A stretch of DNA of 5,902 nt, from assembly GCA_964595785.1 (NCBI GenBank), contig CAZQRO010000103.1:1-5902 (forward strand). Reading direction: 5' to 3'. A program made the translations under genes and the position numbers. This document shows positions 5,224 through 5,902 of the stretch, in pieces. Below the pieces are notes generated by a model that saw only the letters and a program-made list of their open reading frames with translations, had not been told where the DNA came from and made no database searches. This DNA is from Bovifimicola sp964595785. GTDB lineage: Bacteria; Bacillota; Clostridia; Lachnospirales; Lachnospiraceae. The stretch's first letter is position 1. Every line of letters starts with the position of its first letter.

Positions 5224-5902
5224 ATGTTACCTGTTAACTGCGGCAGTCATTCTGACTACCAAAAATTTGTTGTTGAAAATTTTCGTAAATATTATCCTAA
5301 TCCTGATTCCATTGCTCGTTCCACTTGGGACATCATTGACCGCTTTTGGAATCTTGACCTTTCTTTCACTGACGAGGTCATGAGGGATAAATACTCTGTA
5401 TTCGGTCCCAAACCCAGAACACCTTCCTGTATGCAGCGTTCCTATCTTTTGTCCATTGATTTCAAAGTTCCTTCTCTAACAGATTGGGCTGCGCAGCTTA
5501 AAATCAATCCTCTTTACGCTATTCTTAGTGGTTTTGCATTTGGCGATACTCCTGGTGTAGGCACCTTCTATGACTTCTTTAATAGAATATGGGATTCTGA
5601 TGATAATCATCTTTCTCCTCAGATTCATCCTTTAAAAGTGAAAGTGAAAAAGCCCAAAACAAAAGGCACTAAAGCGGATTCTGTTGAGAAAGTCACTGTA
5701 GAACATCTTCTTCCTGAACTCGAAAATACTGTGTTTCATATCGACGATCAACCTTATGGTTCGTTGTTTAAACTTTATAAAGCAGAATTCCTAGATACTT
5801 CTGTAGCAAAAGGTTTCATTGATACAACTAAGCTTGCTCTTGCTGGCGATGGAACGCCTGTTGTGACATCTCATAGAGAACGCAAACACCGTGTCTGCGA
5901 TT
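5224..5902 (+). CDS. Probable DDE-type transposase, N-terminal 226 residues (partial at right edge)
   Basis: The frame is open from the ATG at 5224, with GGAGG (5211-5215) 8 bases before it, to the window end without a stop. Residues about 60-120 contain PRTPSCMQRSYLLSIDFKVP, WAAQLKINPLYAILSG and GDTPGVGTFYDFFNRIW, an arrangement like the N-terminal DUF772-type region of IS5/IS1182-group transposases (conserved repeat-like helices, then a short TF-DFF-R motif). A lysine-rich linker follows at about 140-155 (KVKVKKPKTKGTK). Near the edge LALAGDGTPV (about 205-214) fits the first beta strand and first catalytic Asp of an RNase H-like DDE fold. The rest of the catalytic triad would lie outside the window. 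Arginine is mostly CGN here but almost only AGA in trpS, a sign of foreign origin. Transposase identity is fairly sure; the family assignment is tentative. Confidence 0.72.
   Translation, partial: MLPVNCGSHSDYQKFVVENFRKYYPNPDSIARSTWDIIDRFWNLDLSFTDEVMRDKYSVFGPKPRTPSCMQRSYLLSIDFKVPSLTDWAAQLKINPLYAILSGFAFGDTPGVGTFYDFFNRIWDSDDNHLSPQIHPLKVKVKKPKTKGTKADSVEKVTVEHLLPELENTVFHIDDQPYGSLFKLYKAEFLDTSVAKGFIDTTKLALAGDGTPVVTSHRERKHRVCD

Larger units (their letters stand above)
5050..5902 (+). mobile_element. Left part of an insertion sequence, right end outside the window
   Basis: The segment holds a structured non-coding end of about 170 bases and a probable transposase reading rightward. The left boundary is inferred. 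The change from AT-rich flank to the hairpin at 5050 is the best candidate, and the true terminus could lie some bases to either side. The terminal inverted repeat and target duplication cannot be checked because the other end is missing. Codon use changes at the same point, with more CGN arginine codons than the neighbouring genes. It lies about 20 bases upstream of the ATPase ribosome binding site. Confidence 0.65.

Overview
The window looks like chromosomal DNA of a low-GC Firmicute, most probably a Lachnospiraceae-type gut Clostridium. The basis is AT-rich sequence, AGGAGG-type ribosome binding sites, AGA/TTA-rich codon use, a TrpRS of the TGDRPTGKLHVGH type, and a Gld-like ABC exporter operon of the kind common in that family. 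The genus cannot be fixed from the sequence alone.

Layout. Positions 1-231 are an intergenic leader with an inverted repeat and a near-consensus promoter. They are followed by trpS on the plus strand (232-1323). A long-stem hairpin at 1332-1414 is T-rich on both sides and ends trpS and the convergent minus-strand operon. That operon reads leftward from 5014 to 1489: ABC ATPase, six-or-more-helix ABC-2 permease, GldG-like auxiliary membrane protein, DUF4340-like membrane-anchored protein. To its right, on the plus strand, is the left end of an insertion sequence (about 5050 to beyond 5902) with the first 226 codons of a probable DDE transposase, cut by the window edge.

Main observation: the exporter operon is broken at both ends. 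The ATPase (4443-5014) keeps Walker A and the C-terminal SLEDIFLELT tail but has lost the core between them (signature motif, Walker B, H-loop), and the two parts are out of frame. The last gene (1489-2090) carries a frameshift near 1722-1727, and the rest of the domain continues in another frame to a stop at 1489. The two middle genes, permease and GldG-like protein, are open and look intact. As it stands the operon cannot make its own working ATPase.

The insertion sequence starts only a few tens of bases upstream of the ATPase start codon. Its end holds a plus-oriented terminator hairpin, an outward-facing promoter aimed at the damaged operon, a TTGTCAA/TTGACAA palindrome, and a three-way-junction-like RNA fold directly before the transposase ribosome binding site. 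That structured leader is the least explained part of the window. No tRNA, rRNA, CRISPR array or recognisable riboswitch was seen.
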